From: Filimonas effusa
GTDB taxonomy: Bacteria; Bacteroidota; Bacteroidia; Chitinophagales; Chitinophagaceae
Length of the DNA stretch: 64,000 bases
NCBI RefSeq assembly: GCF_004118675.1
Contig: NZ_SDHZ01000001.1
Coordinates: 434,001-498,000, forward strand
Reading direction: 5' to 3'
Shown here in pieces: positions 26,117-35,688 of this stretch. Under the pieces are notes generated by a model. The model was not told the origin of the DNA and searched no databases. It saw nothing but the letters and a program-made list of their open reading frames with translations. Position 1 is the stretch's first letter. Each line of letters begins with the position of its first letter. A program made the translations under genes and the position numbers.

Positions 26117-27388
26117 ATGGACTTATATATAAATCCCGCACAGGAAACCTGGAAAGCAATCCTGCAAAGACCGGTATTCGACGCTTCCGCATTACAGGAG
26201 AAAGTGGCCGCAGTACTGAATGAGGTAAAGCTGAATGGCGACCAGGCCCTGAAAAAATATACCGCATTGTTCGACGGTGTCGAACTAAATGAACTGGCTG
26301 TAACGCCCGACGAACTCGTGAATGCAGTTCAAAGCTTGCCTGCTGCCTTGAAACAGGCAATCGCAGTAGCCGCTGCCAATATCAAAGCCTTTCACGAAAA
26401 CCAGCTCGCCGGCTCCGAAGTAATCGAAACTATGCCCGGTATCCGCTGCTGGCGCAAAAGTGTGGGCATCGAAAAGGTAGGACTCTATATCCCCGGAGGT
26501 TCTGCGCCGCTATTCTCTACCATCCTCATGTTAGGCATCCCGGCCAATATAGCAGGTTGTAAAGAAATAGTCCTGTGTTCTCCTCCCTCGAAAGAGGGTA
26601 CATTGAATCCCGCTATTCTATATGCAGCCCAGCTTGTAGGTGTTACCCGCATCTACAAATTAGGAGGAGTACAGGCTATTGCAGCTATGGCTTACGGTAC
26701 CGAAACGGTACCACAGGTCTATAAGATCTTTGGCCCCGGCAACCAGTACGTTACCTGCGCAAAACAACTGGTACAGCAGCAGGGATTGGCAATCGATATG
26801 CCCGCAGGTCCCAGTGAAGTATGTGTCCTGGCCGATAACACAGCTAACCCCGCCTTTATCGCAGCCGACCTTTTGTCACAAGCCGAACATGGTGCCGATA
26901 GCCAGGTGTTGCTGGTAACAGATAAAAAAGAATTGGTAACGGAAGTAGAACAGGAGCTGACCCGCCAGTTGGAACAGTTGCCACGCCGCGACATCGCCGC
27001 CAAAGCATTGGAAAACAGCAAAGCCATAGTAATGCCTTCGATCGAAGAAGCAATTGCCCTGGTTAACGAATACGCTGCTGAACATCTCATCATAGCGTGT
27101 GAGAACGAAGAAGCCATAGCAGAACGTATTTCCAATGCAGGTTCCGTATTCCTGGGTAACTATGCCCCGGAAAGCGTGGGCGACTATGCCAGCGGTACCA
27201 ACCATACCCTGCCTACCAACGGCTTTGCCCGCTCTTATAGCGGCGTAAGTGTAGATAGTTTCGTGAAAAAGATCACGTATCAGAAATTATCTCCCGAAGG
27301 TTTACAGCGTATTGCCGGTACCGTTACCACCATGGCCGAAGCCGAAGGCCTCCAGGCCCACGCCAACGCAGTAACCATCCGTTTATAA
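26117..27388 (+). CDS. hisD: Histidinol dehydrogenase
   Basis: A 423-residue enzyme from the ATG at 26117 (MDLYINPAQETW). An upstream in-frame ATG at 26039 would translate the hairpin and heptamer repeat, which is unlikely. Conserved blocks include VGLYIPGGSAPLFSTILM, KIFGPGNQYV, DMPAGPSEV, SQAEHGADSQ and NHTLPTNGFARSYSGVSVDSF (the region with catalytic and Zn ligands). It catalyses the last two oxidations from histidinol to histidine with NAD. Second his gene, 119 bases after hisG because of the intervening repeat. Confidence 0.97.
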   Translation: MDLYINPAQETWKAILQRPVFDASALQEKVAAVLNEVKLNGDQALKKYTALFDGVELNELAVTPDELVNAVQSLPAALKQAIAVAAANIKAFHENQLAGSEVIETMPGIRCWRKSVGIEKVGLYIPGGSAPLFSTILMLGIPANIAGCKEIVLCSPPSKEGTLNPAILYAAQLVGVTRIYKLGGVQAIAAMAYGTETVPQVYKIFGPGNQYVTCAKQLVQQQGLAIDMPAGPSEVCVLADNTANPAFIAADLLSQAEHGADSQVLLVTDKKELVTEVEQELTRQLEQLPRRDIAAKALENSKAIVMPSIEEAIALVNEYAAEHLIIACENEEAIAERISNAGSVFLGNYAPESVGDYASGTNHTLPTNGFARSYSGVSVDSFVKKITYQKLSPEGLQRIAGTVTTMAEAEGLQAHANAVTIRL

Positions 27389-27420
27389 TAAATTGATTCA
27401 GCAACCCGTAACGTTTATAT

Positions 27421-28467
27421 ATGTTCAACTTAGATGCGCTTACCCGCAACAACATAAAAACATTGGCGCCTTACTCCTCCGCAAGAGATGAATTCTCCGG
27501 CGAAGCAAAGGTATTCCTCGATGCTAATGAAAACAGCCTCGGCTCCCCACTGATGAAATGGTATAATAGATACCCCGATCCACACCAGGTAAAGCTGAAA
27601 CAGGCCATCGCCAAAGTAAAATCGGCGCAAACAAACCAGATCTTCCTGGGCAATGGTAGCGATGAATGTATCGACCTGCTGTATCGCTGCTTCTGCGAAC
27701 CCGGTAAAGACAATGTGATCATTTGCCCGCCTACCTACGGCATGTACGAGGTAAGCGCCAATATCAATAACGTCGAAGTCCGTAAAGCGCCGCTGCTCGA
27801 CGATTTTCAGCTCGACCTGGTTCACCTCGAAAGCCTCGCCGATGCCAATACAAAACTCATCTGGATCTGCTCTCCCAATAATCCAACCGGCAACTCCCTG
27901 AATCGCACCGATATTGAAACCGTACTCAATAATTTCAACGGCCTGGTAGTGGTAGATGAAGCCTATATCAACTTCTCCCGCCAGCGCTCCTGGGTTGGGG
28001 AACTCGCAGAATATCCTAACCTGGTAGTATTGCAAACCTTCAGCAAAGCCTGGGGGCTTGCGGGCCTGCGCCTGGGCATGAGCTTCGCTTCCGATGCCAT
28101 CATTGAAATAATGGATAGGGTGAAACCACCCTATAACATCAACCAGGTAACACAGGAACTCGCCTTGCAGGCCCTGGAAGAAGTAGGACAGGTGAACGAT
28201 ATGATCCGCCTGATCGTGGACATGCGCAACGCCCTGGCCGAAGTGCTGGTACAGATTCCCGGAGTGGAAAAAGTATATGAGTCCGATGCCAACTTCCTCC
28301 TTGTAAAGATCAGGGAAGCCAAAAAAGTGTATGAATACCTGCTCACCAAAGGTATCGTTGTACGCGACCGCAGCAACGTAAAGCTTTGCGACGACTGCCT
28401 CCGTATTACCATCGGTACTGAACAGGAAAACACGTTGCTGGTCGACGCACTCGGAAGTCTTTATTAA
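27421..28467 (+). CDS. hisC: Histidinol-phosphate aminotransferase
   Basis: A 348-residue class I/II PLP aminotransferase. The Schiff-base lysine is K209 in TFSKAWGLAGLRLG; other marks are FLDANENSLG at the N-terminus, CSPNNPTGN and VVVDEAYINF. It converts imidazole acetol phosphate to histidinol phosphate with glutamate. It starts 32 bases after hisD and 30 bases before hisB, in keeping with one transcription unit. Confidence 0.96.
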   Translation: MFNLDALTRNNIKTLAPYSSARDEFSGEAKVFLDANENSLGSPLMKWYNRYPDPHQVKLKQAIAKVKSAQTNQIFLGNGSDECIDLLYRCFCEPGKDNVIICPPTYGMYEVSANINNVEVRKAPLLDDFQLDLVHLESLADANTKLIWICSPNNPTGNSLNRTDIETVLNNFNGLVVVDEAYINFSRQRSWVGELAEYPNLVVLQTFSKAWGLAGLRLGMSFASDAIIEIMDRVKPPYNINQVTQELALQALEEVGQVNDMIRLIVDMRNALAEVLVQIPGVEKVYESDANFLLVKIREAKKVYEYLLTKGIVVRDRSNVKLCDDCLRITIGTEQENTLLVDALGSLY

Positions 28468-28497
28468 CCTTATTTCAATTATTGTAGCTGATATATT

Positions 28498-29646
28498 ATG
28501 AAAAGAGTATTGTTTATAGACAGGGACGGAACGATCATCAACGAAGCGCCGCCTACCTACCAGATCGATAGCTGGGATAAACTCGAATTTTATCCGGGGG
28601 TTTTCACTTACCTCTCACGCATTGCAGCAGAGCTGGACTATGAACTGGTAATGGTTAGCAATCAGGATGGACTTGGTACCGAAGGGTATCCCGAATCAAG
28701 CTTCCATCCCATCCAGGACTTTATCATGAAAAGCCTGGTCAATGAAGGCATCGAATTCAAAGCAGCCTTCTTCGATAAAACCTTCGCAAAGGATAATAGG
28801 CCTACCCGTAAACCCAATACAGGCATGTTAACCGCTTATATTGATAACCCGGAATACGACCTTGCTAATTCTTTCGTAATAGGCGACCGTATCACCGATG
28901 TTGTGCTGGCAAAGAACCTGGGTAGTAAAGCCATTTGGTTGAACAACGATCCGGAACTGGGTGCCGGTGAACTGGAAAAAATAGCGCCGCCCGAAGGTGG
29001 ATGGAGTGCCTGCATTGCATTGGAATCTACTTCCTGGAAAGACATATATGAGTTCCTGAAACTCGGCCTGCGTAAAGTGACCCACGAACGTAATACGAAC
29101 GAAACGAAGATCAGGGTAGAACTCAATCTTGATGGCAGCGGTAAGGCAAACATCGACACCGGCCTGGGTTTCTTCGATCATATGCTCGATCAGATCGCAC
29201 GTCACGGTAAAATGGATCTCAACATTATCACCAAAGGCGATCTGCATATCGATGAACACCATACCATCGAAGATACCGGTCTGGCCCTCGGCGAAGCCTT
29301 TGCCCTGGCCCTGGCCGATAAAAGAGGGATGGAACGGTACGGCTTTGCCCTGCCTATGGACGAAGCGGAGGCCAAAGTGCTGATCGACTTCGGTGGCCGT
29401 AACTGGATCGTATGGGATGCGGAGTTTAAAAGGGAAAAGATAGGGGAGATGCCTACCGAAATGTTCTTCCACTTCTTTAAATCATTCAGCGACGCCGCTA
29501 AATGTAACCTCAATATTTCCTGCAAAGGCGACAATGAGCATCATAAAATAGAAGCCATTTTTAAAGCGTTTGCCAAGGCAATACGTATGGCGGTGAAACG
29601 CGATCCTTTGAGCAACCACCTTCCAAGTACCAAAGGTGTATTATAA
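28498..29646 (+). CDS. hisB: Bifunctional histidinol-phosphatase / imidazoleglycerol-phosphate dehydratase
   Basis: A 382-residue fusion. The N-terminal HAD phosphatase (about 1-170) has DRDGTI with nucleophile D8 and D10, and the motif [16 protein letters not shown]. The C-terminal dehydratase (about 190-382) has [16 protein letters not shown] and [14 protein letters not shown], the metal-binding histidine blocks. Fused HisNB is also known from enterobacteria. It is the last his gene before the trp genes: only 57 bases separate its stop from the trp leader peptide and no terminator lies between them except the trp attenuator. Confidence 0.96.
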   Translation: MKRVLFIDRDGTIINEAPPTYQIDSWDKLEFYPGVFTYLSRIAAELDYELVMVSNQDGLGTEGYPESSFHPIQDFIMKSLVNEGIEFKAAFFDKTFAKDNRPTRKPNTGMLTAYIDNPEYDLANSFVIGDRITDVVLAKNLGSKAIWLNNDPELGAGELEKIAPPEGGWSACIALESTSWKDIYEFLKLGLRKVTHERNTNETKIRVELNLDGSGKANIDTGLGFFDHMLDQIARHGKMDLNIITKGDLHIDEHHTIEDTGLALGEAFALALADKRGMERYGFALPMDEAEAKVLIDFGGRNWIVWDAEFKREKIGEMPTEMFFHFFKSFSDAAKCNLNISCKGDNEHHKIEAIFKAFAKAIRMAVKRDPLSNHLPSTKGVL

Positions 29647-29665
29647 TGGCACTTTATAATTTTTT

Positions 29666-29696
29666 TTGTTCGTTTCGGTTTTCTGTCGCAAATTCG
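29666..29696 (+). promoter_or_regulatory. Weak candidate promoter before the trp leader
   Basis: TTG (29666-29668) and, 20 bases on, CAAATTCG (29689-29696), which matches TAnnTTTG at 4 of the 6 fixed positions. It lies 7 bases before the leader ATG, a position parallel to that of the his promoter. The match is poor, so the trp genes may depend partly on read-through from hisB. Confidence 0.25.
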
Positions 29697-29703
29697 CAGT
29701 GTT

Positions 29704-29766
29704 ATGAAAGTACAGTTAATAAACAAACATTGGTGGTGGCATACAAACTCCGGTCGGGGCTTGTAG
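29704..29766 (+). CDS. trpL: trp operon leader peptide (Trp-Trp-Trp)
   Basis: The frame encodes MKVQLINKHWWWHTNSGRGL and stops at 29764-29766. Three consecutive Trp codons (29731-29739) are very rare by chance, and the ORF is followed by a competing-hairpin terminator ahead of trpE. Codons 17-19 (GGT CGG GGC) form the 5' arm of the antiterminator. Sensing of charged tRNA-Trp by ribosome stalling is inferred from the classical leader-peptide mechanism. Confidence 0.9.
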   Translation: MKVQLINKHWWWHTNSGRGL

Positions 29767-29828
29767 CGGCATTGCCAATACTGAACAATATTCGAAGGCC
29801 TCGACTTTTATGTCGGGGCCTTTTTTTT
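29753..29828 (+). terminator. trp attenuator: mutually exclusive antiterminator and intrinsic terminator
   Basis: Terminator: 29795-29805 pairs with 29812-29822 (11 bp, one G-U, 6-base loop) followed by a run of T to 29828. Antiterminator: GTCGGGGC at 29753-29760, inside the leader ORF, pairs with GCCTCGAC at 29798-29805 (8 bp, one G-U, extendable by two). GTCGGGGC recurs at 29812-29819 as the terminator 3' arm. A ribosome finishing the leader covers the first copy and allows termination; stalling at the Trp codons frees it. Confidence 0.88.
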
Positions 29829-29856
29829 ATTTAACAAAGATTGCGCTAAGGAAACA

Positions 29857-31311
29857 ATGGGTATGAAAAAAATAGAACTAATAACCCGCTCAAAAAAAAT
29901 GCTGTCCGACGTTCATACGCCGGTAGGTATCTATCTCAGGATCAGGGACCGCTTCCGGGATACCATCTTGCTCGAAAGCGCAGATTATCATGCGGCAGAT
30001 AACTGTTTCTCTATTATTGGCATCAACGCCATCGGCGGAATTGAAGTCTCCGATTTCAATTCGGTAGAGTTCAAATATCCCGGCCGCAAACCCGAGAAAA
30101 CAGCTGTAAAGAACAAAGAAGCAGTGCCGCAGATGATCTGGGATTTTATGTCCGGATTCGACGTAAAAGAAGCGGATGAAGCGCCGGCAAAAGCAGCGCA
30201 GGGCCTCTTTGGTTATACCACTTTCGATGCGGTGCAGTTCTTCGATACCATTAGTTTCAACCAGCCAAAAACAGGTGATGACAAGTCCTCTACTTATTTG
30301 TTACCCCTTATGCGCTACCGCCTCTATCAATACGTGATCATCATAAACCATTTCAAAGACGAAATGTACCTCTGCGAAAACAGGGTAGATGGACTGGAAA
30401 GTGATCTGGGCCTGGTAGAATCGCTGATAAAAAGTAAAGACGTCCCAACTTATCCTTTCCAATCTCAGGGAGCAGAGTCCTCTAATATGACCGATGACGA
30501 CTATACCAATATGGTACAGAAAGGCATCCAGAGCTGTCTGAGAGGTGATGTGTTCCAGATCGTATTGAGCCGCCGTTTTCAGCAATCATTTACCGGCGAC
30601 GAATTCAACGTATATAGGGCGCTCCGTAACGTAAACCCATCTCCATACCTCTTCTTCTTCGACTACGGCGATTATAAACTCATTGGTTCCAGCCCCGAAT
30701 CTCAATTGATCATCAGGGACGGTAAAGCAGTGGTGCACCCCATTGCAGGAACTTTCAAACGCACAGGCAATGCCGAACGCGATAAAGAACTGGCAGCGGC
30801 TTTACTCGAAGACGCAAAAGAAAATGCAGAACATACCATGCTGGTCGACCTCGCAAGGAATGACCTCAGCAGGCTTTGCGACCAGGTAGAAGTGAAACAC
30901 TACCGCCAGGTGCAATACTATTCTCATGTTATTCACCTGGTAAGCGAAGTGAATGGAAGAGTACAGCCGGGTATGAATCCTTTCAACCTGTTGGCTACTA
31001 CTTTCCCCGCAGGAACCCTCAGCGGCGCACCTAAATTCAAGGCCATGCAATTGATCGATCAGTACGAACCGACACAGCGTGGTTATTATGGTGGATGTAT
31101 CGGTTTTATGGGCTTCGATGGTAGTTGCAATCATGCAATCATGATCCGTAGCTTCCTGAGCCGCAAAAATACACTGTATTACCAGGCCGGAGCCGGCGTG
31201 GTTGCCGCCTCCAAACCGGAAAGCGAACTCCAGGAAGTCAACAATAAACTCGGCGCTTTGAAAAAAGCAATCGAACTGGCCGATGAATTAAGCGCAAACA
31301 ACTTATTCTAA
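29857..31311 (+). CDS. trpE: Anthranilate synthase component I
   Basis: A 484-residue chorismate-binding enzyme; with TrpG it makes anthranilate from chorismate and glutamine. A feedback-site LLESA motif (about residues 38-42) is kept, suggesting allosteric inhibition by tryptophan. Catalytic blocks are IGSSPESQLI, HPIAGTFKRTG, ENAEHTMLVDLARNDL and FPAGTLSGAPKFKAM. The annotated ATG is preceded by AAGGA; a second ATG two codons later (29863) is also possible. First gene after the trp attenuator. Confidence 0.97.
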   Translation: MGMKKIELITRSKKMLSDVHTPVGIYLRIRDRFRDTILLESADYHAADNCFSIIGINAIGGIEVSDFNSVEFKYPGRKPEKTAVKNKEAVPQMIWDFMSGFDVKEADEAPAKAAQGLFGYTTFDAVQFFDTISFNQPKTGDDKSSTYLLPLMRYRLYQYVIIINHFKDEMYLCENRVDGLESDLGLVESLIKSKDVPTYPFQSQGAESSNMTDDDYTNMVQKGIQSCLRGDVFQIVLSRRFQQSFTGDEFNVYRALRNVNPSPYLFFFDYGDYKLIGSSPESQLIIRDGKAVVHPIAGTFKRTGNAERDKELAAALLEDAKENAEHTMLVDLARNDLSRLCDQVEVKHYRQVQYYSHVIHLVSEVNGRVQPGMNPFNLLATTFPAGTLSGAPKFKAMQLIDQYEPTQRGYYGGCIGFMGFDGSCNHAIMIRSFLSRKNTLYYQAGAGVVAASKPESELQEVNNKLGALKKAIELADELSANNLF

Positions 31312-31316
31312 CGATT

Positions 31317-31904
31317 ATGAAAGTATTGGTATTCGATAACTACGACTCTTTCACCTATAACCTGGTGCACCTGGTAGAAAAGATCCTGCACGAAAAGGTA
31401 GAAGTACACCGCAACGATAAGTTGCCACTCGAAAAAGTGAAAGATTATGATAAAATAATTCTTTCTCCCGGCCCCGGTATCCCTGAAGAAGCAGGATTAC
31501 TGCTGCCGCTGATTAAAGAATACGCGGCAACAAAATCCATCCTCGGTGTTTGTCTTGGTCACCAGGCTATAGGACAGGCATTCGGTGGTACACTGGTGAA
31601 TCTTTCTAATGTATATCACGGCATAGCTACACCCATTCAGTTACTGGATACACCCGCAGCAACAGCAGCGCCCAACGCGTTGTTCCGCGAGATGCCGCAG
31701 CAGTTCGAAGTAGGCAGGTATCATTCCTGGGTCATAGGTAAAGAAGGTTTCCCTGATACCCTTGAAATAACCGCGGAAGATGAAAATGGCTTCATCATGG
31801 CCCTTCGCCATAAAACATACGATGTGCAGGGTGTTCAATTTCATCCGGAAAGTGTGCTTACGCCAAAAGGAGAACAAATGATGCGTAATTGGCTTAGCCA
31901 GTAA
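31317..31904 (+). CDS. trpG: Anthranilate synthase component II (glutamine amidotransferase)
   Basis: A 195-residue class I amidotransferase supplying ammonia to TrpE. Catalytic triad landmarks: C79 in GVCLGHQA and the His-Glu pair in VQFHPESV. The N-terminal VLVFDNYDSFTYNLVHL is standard. It could also serve as PabA for folate, as no separate copy is seen here. It starts 5 bases after trpE, so translation is probably coupled. Confidence 0.96.
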   Translation: MKVLVFDNYDSFTYNLVHLVEKILHEKVEVHRNDKLPLEKVKDYDKIILSPGPGIPEEAGLLLPLIKEYAATKSILGVCLGHQAIGQAFGGTLVNLSNVYHGIATPIQLLDTPAATAAPNALFREMPQQFEVGRYHSWVIGKEGFPDTLEITAEDENGFIMALRHKTYDVQGVQFHPESVLTPKGEQMMRNWLSQ

Positions 31905-31959
31905 TAACAGCTAAAACAAAAAACGCAACAACTCCTTTTTAAAAATTAAAAAGATTCAA

Positions 31960-32952
31960 GTGAAAAAGATCTTACAATACCTCTTCGAACATAAAACTCT
32001 TTCAAGAGAACAGGCGAAAGAAATACTGACAAATATCTCCTCGGGCATGTACAGTGAATACGAGGTCACATCCTTTATCACAGTCTTCCTGATGCGCAGC
32101 ATTACAGTCGAAGAATTGCAAGGCTTCAGGGAAGCGTTGCTCGACCTTTGCGTGAAAGTAGACCTCGGTGGTTATCCGCTGGTAGACATCGTAGGTACCG
32201 GCGGCGATGGTAAGAATACATTTAACGTGTCCACACTCGCCTGCTTCATTGTGGCGGGCGCCGGTCATAAAGTAGCCAAACATGGCAACTACGGCGCCAC
32301 CAGCGTAAGCGGTGCATCAAATGTCATGGAACAGTTAGGGTACTCTTTTAAAAACGATGCCGCCAGGCTCCGGAAAGAAGTGGAAGAAGCAAATATCTGC
32401 TTCCTGCATGCCCCTGTATTCCACCCGGCATTGAAAGTGGTGGCACCCATTCGTAAGAATCTGGGATTGCGTACCTTCTTCAATATGCTCGGCCCTGTGG
32501 TAAACCCGGCGGCTCCCGAATACCAGCTGATAGGAGTGTACAGCCTGGAAATGGCAAGAATTTATAACTACCTGCTCCAGCAAACAGGCAAAGCTTTTAC
32601 TATCATTCATAGCCTTGATGGTTACGACGAAATATCGCTTACCAACGATACCAAAGTCATCAATAACCAGGGCGAAGCCATCCTTACGCCGGAATACCTC
32701 GGCAAACGCCTGGTGTCGCCGCAGGACATCTATGGTGGTAATACTACAGAAGAAGCAGCCCGTATATTTAAGGCAGTGATCAAAGGCGAAGGCTCCTGGG
32801 CGCAAACAGCCGTAGTTCTTGCAAACGCCGCAATGGCGCTTAATTGTACCGGTAAATACGCTTCTTATAACGATGCATATGCCGCGGCAGTGGAAAGCCT
32901 CGAAAGCGGTAAAGCATACGCCAGCCTCCAGAAACTAATTTCATTGCAATAA
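31960..32952 (+). CDS. trpD: Anthranilate phosphoribosyltransferase
   Basis: A 330-residue enzyme joining anthranilate to PRPP. It begins at a GTG (KKILQYLFEHKTLSREQA). Signature blocks are DIVGTGGDGKNTFNVSTLA, the glycine-rich KHGNYGATSVSGASNVMEQLG and RTFFNMLGPVVNPA. Stand-alone TrpD, not fused with TrpG as in enterobacteria. It follows trpG by 55 bases with no hairpin seen between them. Confidence 0.96.
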   Translation: MKKILQYLFEHKTLSREQAKEILTNISSGMYSEYEVTSFITVFLMRSITVEELQGFREALLDLCVKVDLGGYPLVDIVGTGGDGKNTFNVSTLACFIVAGAGHKVAKHGNYGATSVSGASNVMEQLGYSFKNDAARLRKEVEEANICFLHAPVFHPALKVVAPIRKNLGLRTFFNMLGPVVNPAAPEYQLIGVYSLEMARIYNYLLQQTGKAFTIIHSLDGYDEISLTNDTKVINNQGEAILTPEYLGKRLVSPQDIYGGNTTEEAARIFKAVIKGEGSWAQTAVVLANAAMALNCTGKYASYNDAYAAAVESLESGKAYASLQKLISLQ

Positions 32953-32965
32953 TAGCTCCTACCTC

Positions 32966-33742
32966 ATGAATATTTTAGATACTATCGTCGCCAGGAAAAA
33001 AGAAGAGATCGCTGAACGTAAGGCTTTACGCACCGTAGCGGACCTGGAGAAAGAACCTTTCTTTGAAAGAACAACCCTGTCCCTTTCTCAGTCTCTTGTA
33101 AACCCCGAACGCACAGGTATTATCGCGGAGTTTAAAAGAAAGTCGCCTTCCAAAGGTATCATCAATGGCCAGGCTTCCGTAGAAGACGTAACCGCTACTT
33201 ATGCCCGCCTGGGGGCTTCAGGGCTTTCTGTGCTTACCGATACTGATTTTTTCGGTGGCAGCAACGCCGATTTGTTGCTGGCCAGGCAACAACAGGTGCC
33301 CATTCTGCGTAAAGACTTTATGGTCGATGAATACCAGGTTGTGGAAGCCAAAGCAATTGGTGCAGATGTAATACTTTTGATCGCAGCTTGTCTCACACCC
33401 GAAAGGGTGCAGTCGCTGGCGGCATTTGCAAAAAGCCTGAAACTCGAAGTATTGCTCGAAATTCACGACGAATCCGAATTGGTGCATATTTGTAACGAAG
33501 TGGATATGGTCGGCGTGAACAACCGTAATCTTAAAACGTTTGAAGTAGATATCAATACTTCCCTCAGGCTGATCGGCAAAATGCCGGCACACAAACCAGC
33601 CGTGGCAGAAAGCGGTATCAGCGATCCGGAAACCATTAAAACGCTGAAACAAGCCGGCTTTAAAGGCTTCCTGATAGGGGAAAACTTTATGAAACAACCG
33701 GATCCTTCGATTGCCTTTGCTGATTTTGTGAAACATTTGTAA
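32966..33742 (+). CDS. trpC: Indole-3-glycerol phosphate synthase
   Basis: A 258-residue TIM-barrel enzyme that closes the indole ring. Marks: IIAEFKRKSPSKGII, SVLTDTDFFGGS, LRKDFMVDEYQV, VGVNNRNLKTF and AVAESGISDPE. It is not fused with TrpF. It lies 13 bases after trpD and 23 bases before trpF. Confidence 0.97.
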   Translation: MNILDTIVARKKEEIAERKALRTVADLEKEPFFERTTLSLSQSLVNPERTGIIAEFKRKSPSKGIINGQASVEDVTATYARLGASGLSVLTDTDFFGGSNADLLLARQQQVPILRKDFMVDEYQVVEAKAIGADVILLIAACLTPERVQSLAAFAKSLKLEVLLEIHDESELVHICNEVDMVGVNNRNLKTFEVDINTSLRLIGKMPAHKPAVAESGISDPETIKTLKQAGFKGFLIGENFMKQPDPSIAFADFVKHL

Positions 33743-33765
33743 ACCAGAACAAAACAAGCAGGGTT

Positions 33766-34464
33766 ATGGAACACAGCGCTTATGACAGTCATTTACCCCC
33801 AAAACCGCTCGAAGCGGTGCGCGGTATCAGGGTTAAGGTTTGTGGTATGACCAGGGCCGACCAGGTACAGCAACTCGACGAATGGGGCGTGGAATTCGCA
33901 GGATTTATCTTCTATCCGCGCTCACCACGGTATGTATTGAACAGCATGACTGCCGCTGAAATTAAAAAGATCAAAGGCCATATCAACAAAGTAGGCGTTT
34001 TTGTAAACGCTCCCATGGAAGAAGTGCTGCGTATTGTCGACGAATGCGGGCTCTACCTCGTTCAGTTGCACGGTGATGAAAACCCGCGCTATTGCGAAAA
34101 GATCGCCGACTACGTTACTGTCATTAAAGCATTCAGGATTGCGGAAGACGATAACGTCGCCTGGAAAATAAAGAACTATTACGATGCCACCGATATGTTC
34201 CTCTTCGATACCGAAGGCGCAGGATACGGAGGCACCGGCAAAAAGTTTAACTGGGAGCTCATTAAAAACGAAAACATTCAAAAACCCTTTTTACTCAGCG
34301 GAGGAATAGAACCCGCCGACGCACGCCACCTGCTCGACTTCCAGCAGCAACCGGTGGCAAAAGACCTGTTCGCGGTCGACGTGAACAGCAAATTTGAAAT
34401 AATGCCCGGACTGAAGGATATGTCTAAGATCAAGACCTTCCTCGACGAGCTTAAACCTTTTTAG
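33766..34464 (+). CDS. trpF: Phosphoribosylanthranilate isomerase
   Basis: A 232-residue TIM-barrel isomerase. The catalytic cysteine is in [13 protein letters not shown] near residue 27, the family aspartate is in the [17 protein letters not shown] segment. It has an N-terminal extension of about 20 residues ([18 protein letters not shown]) before the barrel, which is not usual but may simply reflect start choice; no later ATG gives a full first strand. It converts PRA to CdRP, a reaction analogous to that of HisA encoded 3.3 kb downstream. Confidence 0.95.
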   Translation: MEHSAYDSHLPPKPLEAVRGIRVKVCGMTRADQVQQLDEWGVEFAGFIFYPRSPRYVLNSMTAAEIKKIKGHINKVGVFVNAPMEEVLRIVDECGLYLVQLHGDENPRYCEKIADYVTVIKAFRIAEDDNVAWKIKNYYDATDMFLFDTEGAGYGGTGKKFNWELIKNENIQKPFLLSGGIEPADARHLLDFQQQPVAKDLFAVDVNSKFEIMPGLKDMSKIKTFLDELKPF

Positions 34465-34469
34465 ATAAA

Positions 34470-35666
34470 ATGGAACAAACAACTTACCAACGGCCCGATG
34501 AACACGGGTACTATGGCAGCTTCGGTGGAGCCTATATCCCCGAAATGCTGCACCCCAACGTGGAAGAACTGAAATCGCGTTACCTCGATATCATGTATGA
34601 GGAAAACTTTCAGAAAGAATTCCATGCCCTGCTGCGCGATTACGTTGGCAGGCCTACGCCGTTGTTCCTCGCCGAAAGGTTAAGCAAACAATACAATACC
34701 GCTATCTATCTTAAACGTGAAGACCTGAATCACACCGGTGCACACAAGATCAATAACGCGATTGGTCAGGTACTGTTGGCGCAGCGCCTTGGTAAAAAAC
34801 GCATCATAGCCGAAACCGGTGCTGGTCAGCATGGCGTGGCAACCGCTACCGTTTGTGCCCTCAAAGGCATAGAATGTATCGTGTACATGGGCGAAAAAGA
34901 TATAGAACGCCAGGCGCCCAACGTAGCCCGTATGCGTATGCTCGGCGCTACAGTCATCCCCGCAGTCAGTGGCAGCAAAACACTGAAGGATGCAACCAAC
35001 GAAGCCATCCGCGACTGGATCAACAATCCTACCGATACACACTATGTGATTGGTTCGGTAGTTGGCCCACATCCTTACCCGGATATGGTTGCCCGCTTTC
35101 AGAGTGTCATCAGCGAAGAAATAAAAGCGCAGCTCAAAGTTACAACGGGTAAAGAATTGCCTTCACACGTCATCGCCTGCGTAGGTGGTGGTAGTAATGC
35201 CGCAGGAGCCTTCTATCATTTCCTCGACGAGCCTTCCGTACAGTTGGTGGCTGTAGAAGCAGCAGGCCATGGTGTTAACAGTGGTAGGAGTGCCGCTACC
35301 ACCCAGCTTGGTAATCCCGGTGTTTTACACGGCAGCAAAAGCCTGGTGATGCAAACGGCAGACGGACAGGTGGTAGAGCCGCACAGCATATCAGCCGGCC
35401 TCGATTATCCCGGTATTGGCCCCATGCACGCCCACCTGTTTAAAAGCGGAAGAGGTACTTTCCTCAGTGCTACAGACGACGACGCGGTTGCCGCAGCATT
35501 TAATCTCTGCAAACTGGAAGGTATTATCCCGGCGCTGGAATCATCACACGCACTGGCCGCATTGAACCAGATGAAGCTCTCAGGTAAGGAAACCATCGTA
35601 TTATGCCTGAGCGGCAGAGGCGATAAAGACCTTGCCACCTATATGAATAAAATGGACCGGATCTAA
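34470..35666 (+). CDS. trpB: Tryptophan synthase beta chain
   Basis: A 398-residue PLP enzyme condensing indole with serine. The Schiff-base lysine is K93 in [11 protein letters not shown]; the [10 protein letters not shown] block and the PLP-phosphate loop [12 protein letters not shown] are intact. It is the TrpB1 type. It starts 5 bases after trpF and 22 bases before trpA, consistent with assembly as an alpha2beta2 complex. Confidence 0.98.
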   Translation: MEQTTYQRPDEHGYYGSFGGAYIPEMLHPNVEELKSRYLDIMYEENFQKEFHALLRDYVGRPTPLFLAERLSKQYNTAIYLKREDLNHTGAHKINNAIGQVLLAQRLGKKRIIAETGAGQHGVATATVCALKGIECIVYMGEKDIERQAPNVARMRMLGATVIPAVSGSKTLKDATNEAIRDWINNPTDTHYVIGSVVGPHPYPDMVARFQSVISEEIKAQLKVTTGKELPSHVIACVGGGSNAAGAFYHFLDEPSVQLVAVEAAGHGVNSGRSAATTQLGNPGVLHGSKSLVMQTADGQVVEPHSISAGLDYPGIGPMHAHLFKSGRGTFLSATDDDAVAAAFNLCKLEGIIPALESSHALAALNQMKLSGKETIVLCLSGRGDKDLATYMNKMDRI

Positions 35667-35688
35667 GTCAAAAAGTAAAACAAAAGGA

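Noticed and set aside
28828-29472. 214-codon minus-strand ORF inside hisB
   Set aside because: Antisense to conserved HisB; composition is unlike a real protein.
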